Notes under the pieces: model-generated
The model's database searches: none
Told to the model about the DNA's origin: nothing
Seen by the model: only the letters and a program-made list of their open reading frames with translations
Shown here: positions 62,823-64,000 of the stretch, in pieces
Position numbering within the stretch: the stretch's first letter is position 1
Layout of the letters: each line of letters opens with the position of its first letter
Assembly (NCBI RefSeq): GCF_020520425.1
Contig: NC_079490.1
Location: 6,758,001 to 6,822,000 of the forward strand
Source of the DNA: Spinacia oleracea
Taxonomy: Eukaryota; Streptophyta; Magnoliopsida; Caryophyllales; Amaranthaceae
Direction of reading: 5' to 3'
DNA: 64,000 nt
Position numbers and translations under genes: made by a program

Positions 62823-63275
62823 CAGATTTACAGCTTGTTAATAATACTCTGACCCATATCTGCAAGTTGGTGAGCTACCTTTGTTGCGCACTTGACGCAC
62901 TTGATTCGCCCCTGGTTAACAAGTTAACACTAATTTTCATCACAATTTACTAGGGTGTTTTTCTCCGGTTTCAGGGATGATAAACCTATATTTAAAGAGT
63001 CTCATTGAAATTACAATTCAAAATCAACCCGAGTTGTAAATGTGTCGAGTCGAGTCGAGTATTCTACCCATGTCAAAGTTGTGTAGTACTCCGTAGAAGG
63101 CAAGGCCAAGCTAAGAATTAGATTACCAATATGCATGAGTAAATGCACCAGTTTTTTATACAATCAAAGCATATATGGCCGTATACAAATACAATCTGCA
63201 ATCAATCGAATTACGAACCAATCCAGTGTGAAGAAAAAGGAAAACTCCTCCGAATTGCATTTTGGTAAGCAATAT
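62823..63275. other. No gene seen
   Basis: Contains a short 'gtcgagtcgagtcgagt' run near 63045-63060. No gene is seen. Confidence 0.4.
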
Positions 63276-63874
63276 GAGAGCATTGTTAATGGTGTGCAAA
63301 AATTTTACACTTGTGGAAAAATAAGGAAAAAAAGTCTAATTTAAGGGGTTAATGACTTAATGGTGTGCAAAAACAAAAACCCCTTGGCATGGGAATTTTT
63401 TAGATTTGGAGTGGGAAAATCCATCCAATCTAAATCCTCCATGTGGTATTACATACAAAAATCATGTAACGATAATTTTTCAACGGGAATTTGTTTATAT
63501 TTCTGATTCATAAAAAAATAAAATAAATTTACCATCATTCATAAAAATTCAAGATCTACAAATAGGCATCCATTATGATATAATTTAACACAATTTTTTT
63601 CCCTCATTTCTCTCTCGAATTTGCTTATTTACAACTATATGTACAAAAAACTTAATTACTCATTTTCTAATTTTTTTTTTTTTTTTTTTATTATTGTTGT
63701 TATTAGAGAGAGAAGTAGGGTTAGAGAAAGAGGGGTGAGGAGTTTTTTTGCTCATGGATAAGAGAGGGATGGGGAATTCTTTTTTGCTAATGGGAAAAAT
63801 AAAAATGATGAGTGAGAAAGTGGGTAGAGAGAGAGGGATGGTGATTTTTTTTGCACATGGTTAACAATGGTCTG
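63276..63874. mobile_element. MITE with GCATTGTTAATGGTGTGCAA ends
   Basis: Left end GAGAGCATTGTTAATGGTGT; right end inverted, CACATGGTTAACAATGGTCT. Both continue into A-runs (or T-runs). About 600 bp. The inside is AT-rich, then purine-rich (gagagaggg repeats) with a T18 run near 63670. No coding capacity. The superfamily is not clear; no target duplication was identified. Confidence 0.55.
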
Positions 63875-64000
63875 AAAGAAGCGCATTATCACAACCTTGA
63901 CCATAGCACCAAAGGTAACTATGTCGGGTTTGAAGACGATTTTATCTACCAATTTCGCAGCTAAAAAAAGAAGCTAAGCTTATCACTCACAGAATCACAG

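Overview
This is a stretch of plant nuclear DNA, most likely from a dicot. It has spliced genes with GT-AG introns, typical plant families (class III peroxidase, PPR, wall-associated kinase, SHAGGY-like kinase), TATA and telo-box promoter elements and dense transposons. Short ACGGAGTA-type repeat motifs make me lean towards Caryophyllales (spinach/beet relatives), but that is only an inference.

Layout. 0-2.5 kb: broken PPR fragments and an antisense wall-associated-kinase fragment. 2.5-4.0 kb: a class III peroxidase whose first intron lacks a donor at the expected codon. 6.3-10.8 kb: the FACT subunit SPT16, two coding exons, about 1,059 residues. 10.8-38.2 kb: a 27-kb rearranged, transposon-filled block. 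38.2-47.5 kb: an RPAP2/RTR1-type RNA polymerase II CTD phosphatase homologue in seven coding exons, with a 4-kb last intron. 47.5-57 kb: no host gene, but several MITEs, a hAT-like element with a very long 7-bp array, and an 11-bp-TSD element with internal tandem duplications. 57-61.5 kb: a complete 12-coding-exon SHAGGY/GSK3 kinase. 61.5-64 kb: a LINE tail and a MITE.

The 10.8-38.2 kb block is the most informative part. The SPT16 3' flank (about 10.76-11.9 kb) recurs at 36.9-38.2 kb. Between the copies lie two PNO1-like (KH-domain ribosome-assembly factor) copies whose 3' sequence derives from the SPT16 tail. One PNO1 copy is cut by a solo Copia LTR. The same PNO1 5' portion, with the same LTR at the same site, recurs 9.4 kb upstream attached to a nearly whole Copia body. 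This is best read as a tandem duplication followed by LTR-LTR recombination in one copy. Also in the block are an L1-type LINE with a perfect 16-bp target duplication, an RTE-type LINE, a zinc-finger LINE without its 3' half, and a Mutator-like element with about 265-bp inverted repeats. That last element carries a 57-codon GRF-zinc-finger ORF and a fragment resembling a 3'-5' exonuclease.

The intact host genes are housekeeping or signalling genes (chromatin transcription, Pol II CTD dephosphorylation/import, GSK3 signalling, cell-wall peroxidase) and show no sign of working as one pathway. I found no CRISPR, operon or phage-like system. The least ordinary candidates are the PNO1/SPT16 chimeric copies and the GRF-ORF-bearing Mutator-like element.
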